64,000 nucleotides of DNA from an uncultured Bacteroides sp. (lineage in GTDB: Bacteria > Bacteroidota > Bacteroidia > Bacteroidales > Bacteroidaceae), in assembly GCA_947574505.1 (NCBI GenBank), contig CANPJW010000008.1:1-64000 (forward strand), in the 5' to 3' direction. The notes beneath the pieces are model-generated. The model saw only the letters and a program-made list of their open reading frames with translations, did no database searches and was not told where the DNA came from. Both the position numbers and the translations under genes were made by a program. This document shows, piece after piece, positions 34,471 to 47,884 of the stretch (position 1 is its first letter; each line of letters starts with the position of its first letter).

Positions 34471-35922
34471 ATGCAAGAAGAACCCAATAAATATGTGAAA
34501 GAACTGACGCAGGAGAAGTACAAATATGGCTTCACCACAGAAGTTCACACAGATATTATAGAAAGGGGATTGAATGAGGATGTTATCCGCTTGATTTCTG
34601 CAAAGAAGAACGAGCCGGAGTGGTTGCTGGAGTTTCGCCTGAAAGCATACCGCTACTGGTTGACCATGGAGATGCCTGCATGGGCACACCTCACTATCCC
34701 TGAAATAGATTATCAGGCTATATCCTATTATGCGGACCCTACAAAGAAAAAAGAAGGACCGAAAAGTATGGATGAGGTAGATCCTGAGTTGATTAAAACT
34801 TTCAATAAATTAGGTATTCCTTTGGAGGAGCAAATGGCGTTGAGCGGTATGGCAGTAGATGCTGTCATGGACTCTGTATCCGTCAAGACTACATTTAAAG
34901 AAACCTTGTTGGAAAAAGGGATTATTTTTTGTTCGTTCAGTGAAGCGGTGCGTGAGCATCCCGATTTGGTGAAGAAATATCTGGGTTCGGTGGTCGGGCC
35001 GCGGGATAATTTCTTTGCAGCCTTGAACTCGGCAGTATTCAGTGACGGATCGTTTGTATATATTCCGAAAGGAGTGCGTTGTCCTATGGAACTCTCCACT
35101 TATTTCCGTATCAATGCAGCCAATACCGGTCAGTTTGAGCGTACACTGATTGTTGCGGATGATGATAGTTATGTTTCTTATCTGGAAGGATGTACGGCCC
35201 CTATGCGGGATGAGAACCAATTACATGCGGCCATAGTGGAGATTGTGGTGCACGACCGTGCGGAAGTGAAATATTCTACCGTACAGAACTGGTATCCGGG
35301 AGATGCCGAAGGCAAAGGAGGAGTATATAACTTTGTGACAAAACGCGGTCATTGCAAAGGAGTGGATAGCAAATTGAGTTGGACACAGGTGGAAACCGGA
35401 TCGGCCATTACTTGGAAATATCCCAGTTGTATCCTGAGTGGAGATAATTCTACTGCTGAATTCTATTCGGTGGCAGTAACGAATAACTATCAGCAGGCTG
35501 ATACGGGGACTAAAATGATTCATTTAGGCAGAAATACCCGTAGTACCATTGTTAGTAAAGGAATCAGTGCCGGAAAGAGCCAGAACTCTTATCGTGGTCT
35601 GGTACGTGTGGCTCAGAAAGCAGACAATGCCCGTAATTACAGTCAGTGTGACTCTTTGTTGCTGGGGAGCCAGTGTGGTGCTCATACATTCCCATATATG
35701 GATATTCATAACGAGACAGCTGTGGTGGAACATGAGGCGACAACCAGCAAGATCAGCGAAGACCAGTTGTTTTATTGCAATCAGCGCGGTATTCCTACAG
35801 AAGATGCTATTGGGTTGATTGTCAATGGATATGCAAAAGAAGTACTGAATAAACTTCCAATGGAGTTTGCGGTGGAGGCACAGAAACTGCTGGCTATTTC
35901 TCTAGAGGGAAGTGTAGGATAA
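34471..35922 (+). CDS. sufB: Fe-S cluster assembly protein SufB
   Basis: A 483-residue scaffold subunit of the SufBC2D complex that builds Fe-S clusters under iron or oxidative stress. The C-terminal beta-helix domain has [20 protein letters not shown] (about 150-170) and the conserved [19 protein letters not shown] with a candidate cluster-ligand Cys near residue 240. [15 protein letters not shown] is near the end. First of four suf genes in order B, C, D, S. Confidence 0.96.
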   Translation: MQEEPNKYVKELTQEKYKYGFTTEVHTDIIERGLNEDVIRLISAKKNEPEWLLEFRLKAYRYWLTMEMPAWAHLTIPEIDYQAISYYADPTKKKEGPKSMDEVDPELIKTFNKLGIPLEEQMALSGMAVDAVMDSVSVKTTFKETLLEKGIIFCSFSEAVREHPDLVKKYLGSVVGPRDNFFAALNSAVFSDGSFVYIPKGVRCPMELSTYFRINAANTGQFERTLIVADDDSYVSYLEGCTAPMRDENQLHAAIVEIVVHDRAEVKYSTVQNWYPGDAEGKGGVYNFVTKRGHCKGVDSKLSWTQVETGSAITWKYPSCILSGDNSTAEFYSVAVTNNYQQADTGTKMIHLGRNTRSTIVSKGISAGKSQNSYRGLVRVAQKADNARNYSQCDSLLLGSQCGAHTFPYMDIHNETAVVEHEATTSKISEDQLFYCNQRGIPTEDAIGLIVNGYAKEVLNKLPMEFAVEAQKLLAISLEGSVG

Positions 35923-35949
35923 ATGAAGAACTAAGAATTTAATAGAATT

Positions 35950-36702
35950 ATGTTAGAGATAAAAGACTTACATGCCAGTGTCAATGGCAAAGAAATATTG
36001 AAAGGTATTAATCTAAGCATAAAGAAAGGTGAAGTTCATGCTATTATGGGACCCAACGGTTCCGGAAAGAGTACCCTTTCGTCTGTGTTGGTAGGCAATC
36101 CGGCTTTTGAGGTAACGAAAGGTTCGGTGACTTTTGAAGGAAAAGATTTGTTGGCTTTGAGTCCTGAGGATCGCAGTCATGAAGGTCTGTTTTTGTCTTT
36201 CCAATATCCGGTGGAGATTCCCGGAGTCAGTATGGTGAACTTTATGCGTGCGGCGGTAAACGAGCAGCGTAAATATAAAGGCCTCCCTGCATTGACAGCC
36301 AGTGAGTTCTTGAAGCTGATGCGCGAGAAGCGGGCTGTGGTGGAATTGGATAATAAATTGGCAAACCGTTCGGTAAACGAGGGATTCAGCGGTGGTGAGA
36401 AGAAGCGCAATGAGATCTTCCAGATGGCTATGCTGGAACCTAAGTTGAGCATTTTGGATGAAACGGATTCCGGTCTTGATATTGATGCGTTGCGTATTGT
36501 AGCCGAGGGTGTGAACAAACTGAAAACTCCCGAAACAAGTTGTATCGTCATTACGCACTATCAACGGTTGCTGGATTATATCAAACCCGATATTGTACAT
36601 GTATTGTATAAAGGACGTATTGTGAAGACTGCGGGTCCCGAATTGGCTTTGGAACTGGAAGAGCGTGGTTACGACTGGATAAAAGCCGAGTTGGGAGAAT
36701 AA
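35950..36702 (+). CDS. sufC: Fe-S assembly ATPase SufC
   Basis: A 250-residue ABC-type ATPase that drives conformational change of the SufBCD scaffold. Walker A is GPNGSGKST (about 34-42), the signature is [11 protein letters not shown] (about 142-152), and Walker B is [12 protein letters not shown] (about 165-176). It has no membrane domain and is cytosolic, as usual for SufC. Confidence 0.96.
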   Translation: MLEIKDLHASVNGKEILKGINLSIKKGEVHAIMGPNGSGKSTLSSVLVGNPAFEVTKGSVTFEGKDLLALSPEDRSHEGLFLSFQYPVEIPGVSMVNFMRAAVNEQRKYKGLPALTASEFLKLMREKRAVVELDNKLANRSVNEGFSGGEKKRNEIFQMAMLEPKLSILDETDSGLDIDALRIVAEGVNKLKTPETSCIVITHYQRLLDYIKPDIVHVLYKGRIVKTAGPELALELEERGYDWIKAELGE

Positions 36703-36731
36703 TAATTTGATGCCTAAAGAAGAAAGTGATT

Positions 36732-38075
36732 ATGAGAGCAGAACAACAATATATTGATCTCTTTTCTCAATGTGAGGCGATGATTTGCCGGCATAGTGCC
36801 GAGGTGCTGAACGCTCCCCGTGCGCAAGCTTTCGCAGATTTCGAAAAATTAGGTTTCCCTACCCGCAAACAGGAGAAGTATAAATATACGGATGTGAGCA
36901 AGTTGTTCGAGCCGGATTATGGTTTGAATTTGAACAGACTCGACATTCCGGTGAATCCGTATGAAGTGTTCAAGTGCGATGTACCTAATATGAGTACCGC
37001 TCTTTATTTTGTAGTAAACGATGCTTTTTATCGTAAGGCTTTGCCGAAGGCACAATTGCCGGAAGGAGTGTTGCTTGGCAGCTTGAAAGAGCTGTCTGAA
37101 CAATATCCGGCTTTGGTCAAGCAGTATTATGGCAAGTTGGCAGATACTTCCAAGGATGGTGTGACCGCCTTCAATACTACTTTTGCCCAGGATGGCTTTA
37201 TGCTGTATGTGCCGAAAGGCGTGGTGGTGGACAAACCCATTCAACTGGTGAACATATTGCGTGCTGATGTTAATTTTATGGTGAACCGCCGTGTGCTGGT
37301 TGTGCTGGAAGAAGGTGCGCAGGCTCGTCTGTTGATTTGTGATCATGCCATGGATAATGTAAATTTCCTTTCTACTCAGGTTATTGAGGTCTTTGCAAAA
37401 GAAAATGCTACTTTCGATCTTTATGAACTGGAAGAAACCCATACCAGCACAGTGCGTTTCAGTAACCTCTATGTGAACCAGGAGGCAGACAGTAATGTGC
37501 TTTTGAATGGTATGACTTTGCATAACGGTACTACGCGTAATACAACTGAAGTAACTTTGGCCGGACGTGGAGCTGAGATCAATTTGTGTGGTATGGTCAT
37601 TGCCGATAAGAATGAACAGGTGGACAATCATACTTTCATTGACCACAAGGTTGCTGATTGCACTAGTAATGAGCTGTTTAAATATGTATTGGATGATCAG
37701 GCGACAGGTGCGTTTGCCGGAAAAGTATTGGTACGTGAAGGAGCACAACATACTAATTCCCAACAAACCAACCGCAACCTCTGTGCTACTCGTGATGCCC
37801 ATATGTACACTCAGCCGCAACTGGAAATTTATGCGGATGACGTAAAATGCTCTCACGGAGCTACTGTCGGTCAGCTGGATGAAAATGCGTTGTTCTATAT
37901 GCAACAGCGTGGTATCAGTCTGAAGGAAGCACGTTTATTGCTTATGTTTGCTTTTGTCAATGAAGTAATAGATACGATCCGCCTGGATGCATTGAAAGAC
38001 CGTTTGCATCTGTTGGTGGAAAAACGTTTCCGTGGTGAGTTGAATAAATGTCAGGGATGTGCGATATGTAAATAA
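36732..38075 (+). CDS. sufD: Fe-S cluster assembly protein SufD
   Basis: A 447-residue SufB paralogue that completes the SufBC2D scaffold. ATG at 36732 is preferred to GTG at 36726. The N-terminal helical part contains FPTRKQEKYKYTDVSKLF and the beta-helix core ends with CSHGATVGQLDENALFYMQQRGI, including the conserved His near residue 373. The C-terminus KCQGCAICK has an unusual cluster of three cysteines that could bind metal; this is worth comparing across the family. Confidence 0.94.
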   Translation: MRAEQQYIDLFSQCEAMICRHSAEVLNAPRAQAFADFEKLGFPTRKQEKYKYTDVSKLFEPDYGLNLNRLDIPVNPYEVFKCDVPNMSTALYFVVNDAFYRKALPKAQLPEGVLLGSLKELSEQYPALVKQYYGKLADTSKDGVTAFNTTFAQDGFMLYVPKGVVVDKPIQLVNILRADVNFMVNRRVLVVLEEGAQARLLICDHAMDNVNFLSTQVIEVFAKENATFDLYELEETHTSTVRFSNLYVNQEADSNVLLNGMTLHNGTTRNTTEVTLAGRGAEINLCGMVIADKNEQVDNHTFIDHKVADCTSNELFKYVLDDQATGAFAGKVLVREGAQHTNSQQTNRNLCATRDAHMYTQPQLEIYADDVKCSHGATVGQLDENALFYMQQRGISLKEARLLLMFAFVNEVIDTIRLDALKDRLHLLVEKRFRGELNKCQGCAICK

Positions 38076-38081
38076 GACGCC

Positions 38082-39296
38082 ATGTACGATATACAAAAAA
38101 TAAGAGAAGATTTTCCGATATTAGATCGGGAGGTGTATGGAAAGCCGCTTATTTATCTGGATAATGGGGCTACCACTCAGAAACCGCGCCAAGTGGTTGA
38201 AGCCATAACCGATGAATATTATTCGGTCAATGCCAATGTGCATCGTGGTGTGCATTTCCTGTCTCAGCAGGCTACCGAGTTGCATGAAGCTTCTCGTGAG
38301 ACTGTACGTCGTTTTATCAATGCACGCAGTAGCAATGAAATCGTGTTTACACGGGGCACGACGGAGAGTATCAACCTGTTGGCTTCTTCTTTTGCCGACA
38401 GTCAGATGAAGGAAGGCGATGAAGTGATTGTTTCTGTCATGGAGCATCACAGCAATATTGTACCTTGGCAGTTACAGGCTGCGCGTAAAGGAATCGTGCT
38501 GAAAGTGATTCCCATGAATGACAGGGGAGAACTGTTGTTGGATGAATATGAGAAACTCTTTTCGGAACGGACCAAGCTGGTGAGTTTCGCTCATGTAAGT
38601 AATGTGTTGGGCACTGTCAATCCGGCGAAAGAGATGATTGCGACTGCCCATGCACACGGTGTTCCCGTTTTGATTGACGGGGCGCAGAGTGTTCCTCACA
38701 TGAAAGTGGATGTCCAGGATTTGGATGCCGACTTTTTTGCTTTCAGCGGACATAAGATATATGGTCCTACCGGTGTGGGGGTGCTTTATGGAAAGGAAGA
38801 GTGGCTGGATAAGCTTCCACCTTACCAGGGGGGAGGCGAGATGATACAAAGTGTCAGCTTCGAGAAAACGACTTTTAATGAATTGCCGTTTAAGTTTGAA
38901 GCGGGAACTCCCGATTATATCGGCACTACCGCCTTGGCAAAAGCGTTGGATTATGTATCTGCCATTGGTATGGAGAACATTGCCGCCCATGAGCATGAAC
39001 TGACCCTATATGCCATGCAGCGTCTGAAAGAAATAAACGGGATGCGTATCTTCGGAGAGGCTGAGCATAAGAGCAGTGTCATTTCTTTCTTGGTAGGAAA
39101 TATTCATCATTTGGATATGGGTACGTTGCTTGACCGTCTGGGCATTGCCGTACGTACCGGGCATCATTGTGCTCAGCCTTTGATGATTCGTATGGGGATT
39201 GAGGGAACTGTACGTGCTTCTTTCGGTTTGTATAATACCAAGGAGGAGATAGATATGCTGGCTGCCGGCATTGAGCGCGTCAGCAGGATGTTTTGA
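38082..39296 (+). CDS. sufS: Cysteine desulfurase SufS
   Basis: A 404-residue group II cysteine desulfurase. PLP-binding Lys is in FSGHKIYGPTGVG (about 224-236) and the persulfide Cys in RTGHHCAQPL (about 360-369). It supplies sulfur to SufB. The usual sulfur carrier SufE or SufU is not encoded here, so it must be elsewhere if present. The gene ends the suf operon and is followed by a strong terminator. Confidence 0.96.
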   Translation: MYDIQKIREDFPILDREVYGKPLIYLDNGATTQKPRQVVEAITDEYYSVNANVHRGVHFLSQQATELHEASRETVRRFINARSSNEIVFTRGTTESINLLASSFADSQMKEGDEVIVSVMEHHSNIVPWQLQAARKGIVLKVIPMNDRGELLLDEYEKLFSERTKLVSFAHVSNVLGTVNPAKEMIATAHAHGVPVLIDGAQSVPHMKVDVQDLDADFFAFSGHKIYGPTGVGVLYGKEEWLDKLPPYQGGGEMIQSVSFEKTTFNELPFKFEAGTPDYIGTTALAKALDYVSAIGMENIAAHEHELTLYAMQRLKEINGMRIFGEAEHKSSVISFLVGNIHHLDMGTLLDRLGIAVRTGHHCAQPLMIRMGIEGTVRASFGLYNTKEEIDMLAAGIERVSRMF

Positions 39297-39317
39297 TTTC
39301 TCCAAACGAAATAAGTC

Positions 39318-39359
39318 GCCTGCCATTGATAAACATTATATTAATGGCAGGCTTTTTTT
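39318..39359 (+). terminator. Terminator of the suf operon
   Basis: GCCTGCCATT (39318-39327) pairs with AATGGCAGGC (39343-39352) over a 15-nt loop and is followed by seven T residues, 21 bp after the sufS stop. Confidence 0.85.
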
Positions 39360-40209
39360 GTATAACAAGAATCAGCGGAACTTCCCACAAGATTGGGAGA
39401 AACTTCTCACAAGATTTGCCGCATCTTGTAACAAGATATCAGGCATCCCGGTTTCTTGCGTCTTTTTATGTTCTTTTCTGTGGGCATATTCCTCTTCCGG
39501 TGGGAAATATGCCCCTCCCGAAGAATTGCCCCAAAAATCCTTCAGAAGTTTCAGCCTCTCCGCAAACTGCCTGTTCATGGGCTTTCCGGCTGAAGGATTG
39601 GCTCTTAAAATTCTTCAGCCGGGTATTTATTCTTTCAGCCGGCATATACGTTTTTTCAGCTATGGCTGTGTACTTTCCGGCATCTTCGGAGTTTTCCCCA
39701 TGTACCTGCGTGCTTTTCACCTTTCGGCCATTGGGTACGCTGAAGAATTTTTTTTCAGTCTGAAAGATTTCGAGGTATCAATTCTTCAGCCGGAATGCCG
39801 ATGAACAAAGCGTTTGCGGAGAGGCTGAAACTTCTGAAGGAAAAATAAGTGTTTTGCTATGTGTATATAAAGAAACAGGAGAAACAACAGGACGTATTAA
39901 TAAAAGCTCTTGATGTTTTTTTAATATGTCCTGTTGTTTTTAAAAAAGGGGCAGATGTTTTGAAGTTTCCTGTTGTGAAGTGTGAACACATACGGATGTA
40001 TAGGCTGAAGGATATATCATGTTGCAGCCGGAAGATATATAATCTTACACCTGTAACATTCTACTCATTCATTGGAGAATTTTTATCACTTCTGAAAAGA
40101 GTGTATTGGGGGTAACAGGTAATACGATATAAAAGTAGGGGGCCGCATTCATCACGAGTGCAGCCCTCCTTGGTATTGTATTATTTATATTAAGGTAAAA
40201 AGAGAGAGT
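39360..40209. other. Gene-free repeat-rich gap of about 850 bp
   Basis: No credible gene. Contents: a hairpin GGGCATATT/AATATGCCC at 39482-39514, a 62-bp imperfect inverted repeat (39538-39599 and 39780-39841), shorter copies of TTCAGCCGG between its arms, a long hairpin with AACAACAGGAC arms at about 39882-39938, and a GC-rich hairpin near 40139-40169 that may end the leftward glucosidase gene. Open frames of up to 177 codons here have no family resemblance and run through the repeats. Confidence 0.6.
39538..39841. repeat. 62-bp inverted repeats flanking 180 bp (MITE-like)
   Basis: Arms 39538-39599 and 39780-39841 match 55 of 62 bases when one is reverse-complemented. Each arm is itself bounded by TCCTTCAG and CTGAAG(G/A)A and encodes, outward to inward, the same short start MN(R/K)(Q/A)FAERLKLLK. 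Flanking AAAA on both sides could be a target duplication. This may be a small non-autonomous element or a nested palindrome family. Confidence 0.6.
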
Positions 40210-42144
40210 TTATTTGCCGTAATCATCGTATAACATCAGCAAATGTGATGAACTCCAACTGAAATGGGGAGCTTTTAACAATTCACCGGTGTGTGTGCCA
40301 TAGTTTTCATGTATCGGTGCGCCTTCTTTCAAGCCTTGCAGACGGTCGAATACCTGGAGGGTGTATTCATCCGCCATCTTGTTATATCCATAATTGCGCA
40401 GGCCGCGGATAGCGAAGTAAGTCTGGTCCAACCAGATAGGACCACGCCAGTAGCCGCGCGGATTGTACTTCGGATGGTCTGCTGCCACTGTGGGGAAGGG
40501 AATGTATGTAGAAAACTTGGCTGTATCGGTCAGCAGGGGCAGCATGGCTTTTACCTGATCGGCCGTGGCAACTTTTGTCCATAAGGGGGTGTATGCTTCG
40601 CATCCCGGTTCCTGTATGAAGCTTCCGTCTTTTAAGCGGCGATCGAAGAAGAAACCTTTTTCTTTGTCGAAGAAATAATCGGCTACCTGGCTGCTGTAAT
40701 CCGGACCATCGAAAGTTACTCCCAAAATACCGGCGAACTTTTTCAATAACTTGCATTCCAAAGCCAGATAGGCATTCAGGTCAACACTTTCCTGATCCAT
40801 GCTCCATGCATCCTCCGCACCGTCATTTTTCAGCATCTTGGCATCATCGAAACGGATGGCGTTATCCATGCCGCTTTCCCATGCTGCCGCTTCCAGTGTA
40901 CCATCGGTGGAACCGTATTCACACATACCGTTGCGGTTATGGTCACGCTTGTTGTACCACCATTTGTAATAGGCCATCAATTGCGGATACATTTCGCTGA
41001 TGAATGCCGTATCATTGGTATGGGTGAATATTTCGTCTACAGCCCAGGATACGAGAGGAGGTTTGCTGTCGCGTGCATTGTTTTCGGCAGGATCGGTGTA
41101 GATGCAGTCTATAATCATGCCGTCCGGTTGCTGGTAGTCAAACATGGCGCGGATGTTGTCTTTGGCAAGTTTAGGATTGAATTTTGCCAGGGCGGCAGAG
41201 AAGCGCCAGGTGTCCCAGGCCCAGAATCCTACGAAGTAGTATGCTGCATGACTCGGAACAATTCCTTCGTGGAGCAATCCGCCACGGTGGGTACGCCAGT
41301 TGCTGATAAGTGTAACAACTGCTTTCACGGCGATACGGTCATACTCAGGTTTCATATCTTTGCGCAGAATCTTGGTGAGATAACCTTCCCAGCGTTCTTT
41401 GTTGGCTTTGAGCCCTTCCTGCGGATTGCTTAGAGCCAATTGCGCTTTCTGTAATCCGGCAGAAAGTTCTTTTTCTCCGGTATAGAAAGAAATGGCTACG
41501 TAGGTGTCGTGTTCGCTGCCATTGATTTTTGCCTGGTAATTATTGTCAGTGCCCTTTACGCTAACATCCGGGGTAAAAGTTAATGCTACAATCTCACCGG
41601 AGGGATGACGGGCGATGACGGTATTCTGGTCTGTTTGGACTTGTATCTCTTTTCCCCATTGGCTGGCAGTTAAGGAGAGTTCCTTTCCTGCATCGGAGTG
41701 AATGCGGAGCAATGCGGTAGAAGCATCTAAAAAATTCAAGCGTTGAATGATTTTACCTTCCTCTGAACTTGCCGAAAGATATAACTCTCCCGGGAAATAA
41801 CAAGTGGAATCCGGAGTAAATATAACATTCGCCTGATCGGCATATCTTACCGTGACAGCAGATTGCGCCATCCATTGGCGTCGGTTCATATCCAGACTGA
41901 ACGGACCGCAGAAACCGTTCACCCAGTGATCTTTCTGCGGAAGGGTAAATCCCATCCAGGAACCGGCGTCTGTAAACCATCCCCCGCAACGTGTCAGTGT
42001 ATCGGGGGTATAGGTTATATCCAGTATGTTATTGAATTCATATCTTTTGCCTGTGGGGATGTTCTCACCGGCAGGTGTGCAGGCCGTTGTGAGACCTGCG
42101 ACTACTGCTGTGAGAAGAATGATTTTGGTAAATTTATATTTCAT
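40210..42144 (-). CDS. GH63-like glucosidase (MGH1-type), lipoprotein
   Basis: A 644-residue exported enzyme. Signal peptide with lipobox TTAC places Cys22 as the lipid anchor. A beta-rich N-terminal domain (about 30-260) precedes an (alpha/alpha)6 barrel with FWAWDTWRFS (about 306-315), likely carrying the catalytic acid, GYWRGPIWLDQTYFAIRGL (about 573-591), and IHENYGTHTG near 615 with the likely base. These fit GH63 and mannosylglycerate hydrolase-like enzymes that invert alpha-glycosidic bonds. The substrate is not fixed. It follows the GH2 gene by 17 bp. Confidence 0.8.
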   Translation of the reverse strand: MKYKFTKIILLTAVVAGLTTACTPAGENIPTGKRYEFNNILDITYTPDTLTRCGGWFTDAGSWMGFTLPQKDHWVNGFCGPFSLDMNRRQWMAQSAVTVRYADQANVIFTPDSTCYFPGELYLSASSEEGKIIQRLNFLDASTALLRIHSDAGKELSLTASQWGKEIQVQTDQNTVIARHPSGEIVALTFTPDVSVKGTDNNYQAKINGSEHDTYVAISFYTGEKELSAGLQKAQLALSNPQEGLKANKERWEGYLTKILRKDMKPEYDRIAVKAVVTLISNWRTHRGGLLHEGIVPSHAAYYFVGFWAWDTWRFSAALAKFNPKLAKDNIRAMFDYQQPDGMIIDCIYTDPAENNARDSKPPLVSWAVDEIFTHTNDTAFISEMYPQLMAYYKWWYNKRDHNRNGMCEYGSTDGTLEAAAWESGMDNAIRFDDAKMLKNDGAEDAWSMDQESVDLNAYLALECKLLKKFAGILGVTFDGPDYSSQVADYFFDKEKGFFFDRRLKDGSFIQEPGCEAYTPLWTKVATADQVKAMLPLLTDTAKFSTYIPFPTVAADHPKYNPRGYWRGPIWLDQTYFAIRGLRNYGYNKMADEYTLQVFDRLQGLKEGAPIHENYGTHTGELLKAPHFSWSSSHLLMLYDDYGK

Positions 42145-42161
42145 GTCATTTCGTTATTATT

Positions 42162-45950
<3,789 letters not shown>

Positions 45951-45954
<4 letters not shown>

Positions 45955-46232
45955 ACTTGTCCCTCCTTATTTCTTTTGTAAAGTACATACCATAAAGCCC
46001 ATGCTGCTGTAACACTGCCCAGCACTGCTGCCAAGGTGATGACAATGGCTTCCAACCCTATAGTGTGCAGACCATTGATAATTTTCTGATTGCCGCCTAC
46101 ATCTATACCCAATAAAAAGAGTAGCAACCAAATAAGAACGGTGATGACTTTGTGTATTCCTGAAAGCTTCTGCTTGCGAAGCAGGAAGCCGAGGAGCATC
46201 CCCGTGAGCATTAATCCAATAATTGTAAACAT
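45951..46232 (-). CDS. LysO family transporter, N-terminal half (separate gene)
   Basis: A 93-residue membrane protein with three helices and the conserved LLLFLLGIDVGGN stretch (about 37-48) of the LysO N-terminal domain. It is first in a transcript with the other LysO half, the GH2 and GH63 genes. A -7 box lies upstream at 46256-46263. In E. coli LysO exports lysine and thialysine; why an amino-acid exporter leads a glycosidase operon is unclear. Confidence 0.83.
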
Positions 46233-46255
46233 ATCTATGTCGTTTTATTTATAGG

Positions 46256-46263
46256 CAAAGATA
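46256..46263 (-). promoter_or_regulatory. Promoter -7 box of the lysO/GH2/GH63 unit
   Basis: TATCTTTG on the minus strand fits TAnnTTTG, 23 bp before the ATG at 46232. It separates this unit from susCD. Confidence 0.6.
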
Positions 46264-46279
46264 CTTCATTTTTAGATTA

Positions 46280-46312
46280 CAAGGCGGTATCACTGTAGCG
46301 AAAACCGCCTTG
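46280..46312 (-). terminator. Hairpin after susD
   Basis: CAAGGCGGT and ACCGCCTTG form a 9-bp GC-rich stem 34 bp past the susD stop. No long T-run follows, so it may also be a processing site that sets the susC/susD end. Confidence 0.6.
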
Positions 46313-46346
46313 TTGCCTAATTATATCTAACCAAAAAAGAAAATAC

Positions 46347-47864
46347 TTATTTTAAGGCATCATTAGCATTCAGCTCTGTAAGAGGAGTGGGGTAGAATGA
46401 ATTTTTGTCTTCATTGAAGCCTGTTCTTCCGGCAGCTTGCAGGGCTGAGGACAGTTTGCCCCAACGGCGGAGATCATACCAACGATAGTTCTCAAGAGGG
46501 AATTCAATCATGCGCTCGTGTTCAATTTGCGCGCGGACTGCTTCTTGAGAAGTACCTGTCATGGGTGGCATATCCCCGTGAACGCTTCTTACTTCATTGA
46601 TTAAAGGAATAGCTTGTTCGGGATGTCCCTGTTCATTCAATGCTTCGGCTTTCATTAACAGTACGTTGGCATAACGCATCAAAGGAACATTGATTGCAGA
46701 ATAGTTTTGGTTTAAACCTTCATAGGTCGAGGGCATGAATTTACGGAAGGCTACGCGTTCTTTGTTGTCGAACCAGTCATTATAGTCGTAGCCATAGACA
46801 CGTCCGTTACCATCGTTATAATAGTCACAATTAAAAAATAATGTTGCATACATACGCGAGTCATAACGTCCTGTAGTAGCCGTTTCCCCTTCTTTTTTGA
46901 ATTCACTAATCAATGTTTGACTGGGAAGAATCTCATCCCATCCCCCAAGTTCGGAAACACCGATCCATCGATGGAACTGAGTACGATAAGTAGCTCCGTT
47001 TGCAGAACTCATAGAGAATTGAATTTCAAAAATCGATTCTTTACTGTTCTTATTATCCCCGCTGAACATAGTGCTGAAATTATTAACCAGTTCATATCCT
47101 TTTACTTGGTTGAATGCTTCTATAGCACTGGCCAGATAAGAGTCTTTGTTGGTTGCCTCTTCATAGGCGCGTGTCAGATAGGCGAAACCAAGATATGCAT
47201 AAGCAGAACCGCTTGTGGCACGGCCTACATTATCAGCGTCACGTGTTGCAGGCAGACTGGTTGCACGTTTCAAGTCTTCAATGATGAAATTCCATGCATC
47301 CTCACGGGAAGAAAGGGGCTTGCTTAATTCAGCCGGGTCAGTGATATATTTATCACGAACTATGATTTCTTTCCAGTTCAATAAAAGTTGCATGTGGTAA
47401 TAAGCGCGGATAAAGTAGCCTTCATTGACCAATTGTTCGCGTGTTGCTGCATCTATATTCTCATCGGGTATTTCTGCGGTTTTTTCAATTACCTGATTAG
47501 CAAAACTGATGCCTTTATAGTAGCATTGCCAGTAATAACTGAACTGAGAGTTACCATTGGTGTAGGTATAGTTGCCTAATTCCACCCAGTTCGGGTAATT
47601 CAGAGCATCGCTTCCTAATTGGATAATATCTTCACGATAGGCTTCTACCGGCCATTTGATTTCCGGGAAAGACCACATGTCACCCGAATAAGTCATCAGG
47701 TAAAGTTGGGAGTATGCGGCGGCAAGTCCGGCTTCAGCATCAGACTGGTTACGCCAAAAACTGCTTGATGTCAACTGGTCAGGAGATTCTACCGTGAGAT
47801 AATCGTCACAAGCGCTAAATAAACTTGCAATGCAGATACTTGCTATGTATAATAGTTTCTTCAT
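46347..47864 (-). CDS. SusD/RagB family outer-membrane glycan-binding lipoprotein
   Basis: A 505-residue surface lipoprotein. Lipobox SAC at Cys19 is followed by DDYLTVESPDQLTSSSFW, typical of SusD starts. The TPR-like helices and the late EALNEQGHPEQAIPLINEVR, plus the R-HER-EFPLENYRWYDLRRWG motif (about 450-470), are family marks. SusD lids the SusC barrel and captures the substrate. It starts 20 bp after the susC stop on the same strand. Confidence 0.95.
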   Translation of the reverse strand: MKKLLYIASICIASLFSACDDYLTVESPDQLTSSSFWRNQSDAEAGLAAAYSQLYLMTYSGDMWSFPEIKWPVEAYREDIIQLGSDALNYPNWVELGNYTYTNGNSQFSYYWQCYYKGISFANQVIEKTAEIPDENIDAATREQLVNEGYFIRAYYHMQLLLNWKEIIVRDKYITDPAELSKPLSSREDAWNFIIEDLKRATSLPATRDADNVGRATSGSAYAYLGFAYLTRAYEEATNKDSYLASAIEAFNQVKGYELVNNFSTMFSGDNKNSKESIFEIQFSMSSANGATYRTQFHRWIGVSELGGWDEILPSQTLISEFKKEGETATTGRYDSRMYATLFFNCDYYNDGNGRVYGYDYNDWFDNKERVAFRKFMPSTYEGLNQNYSAINVPLMRYANVLLMKAEALNEQGHPEQAIPLINEVRSVHGDMPPMTGTSQEAVRAQIEHERMIEFPLENYRWYDLRRWGKLSSALQAAGRTGFNEDKNSFYPTPLTELNANDALK

Positions 47865-47884
47865 TTTCTTATTACTTTAAAGGA

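Noticed and set aside
36849..37904. A 351-codon minus-strand frame across sufD
   Set aside because: Antisense to a well-supported gene, with no recognisable domain.
39271..39804. Open frames of 156-177 codons in the gap after sufS
   Set aside because: They run through the terminator and the inverted repeats and have no protein-like signature.
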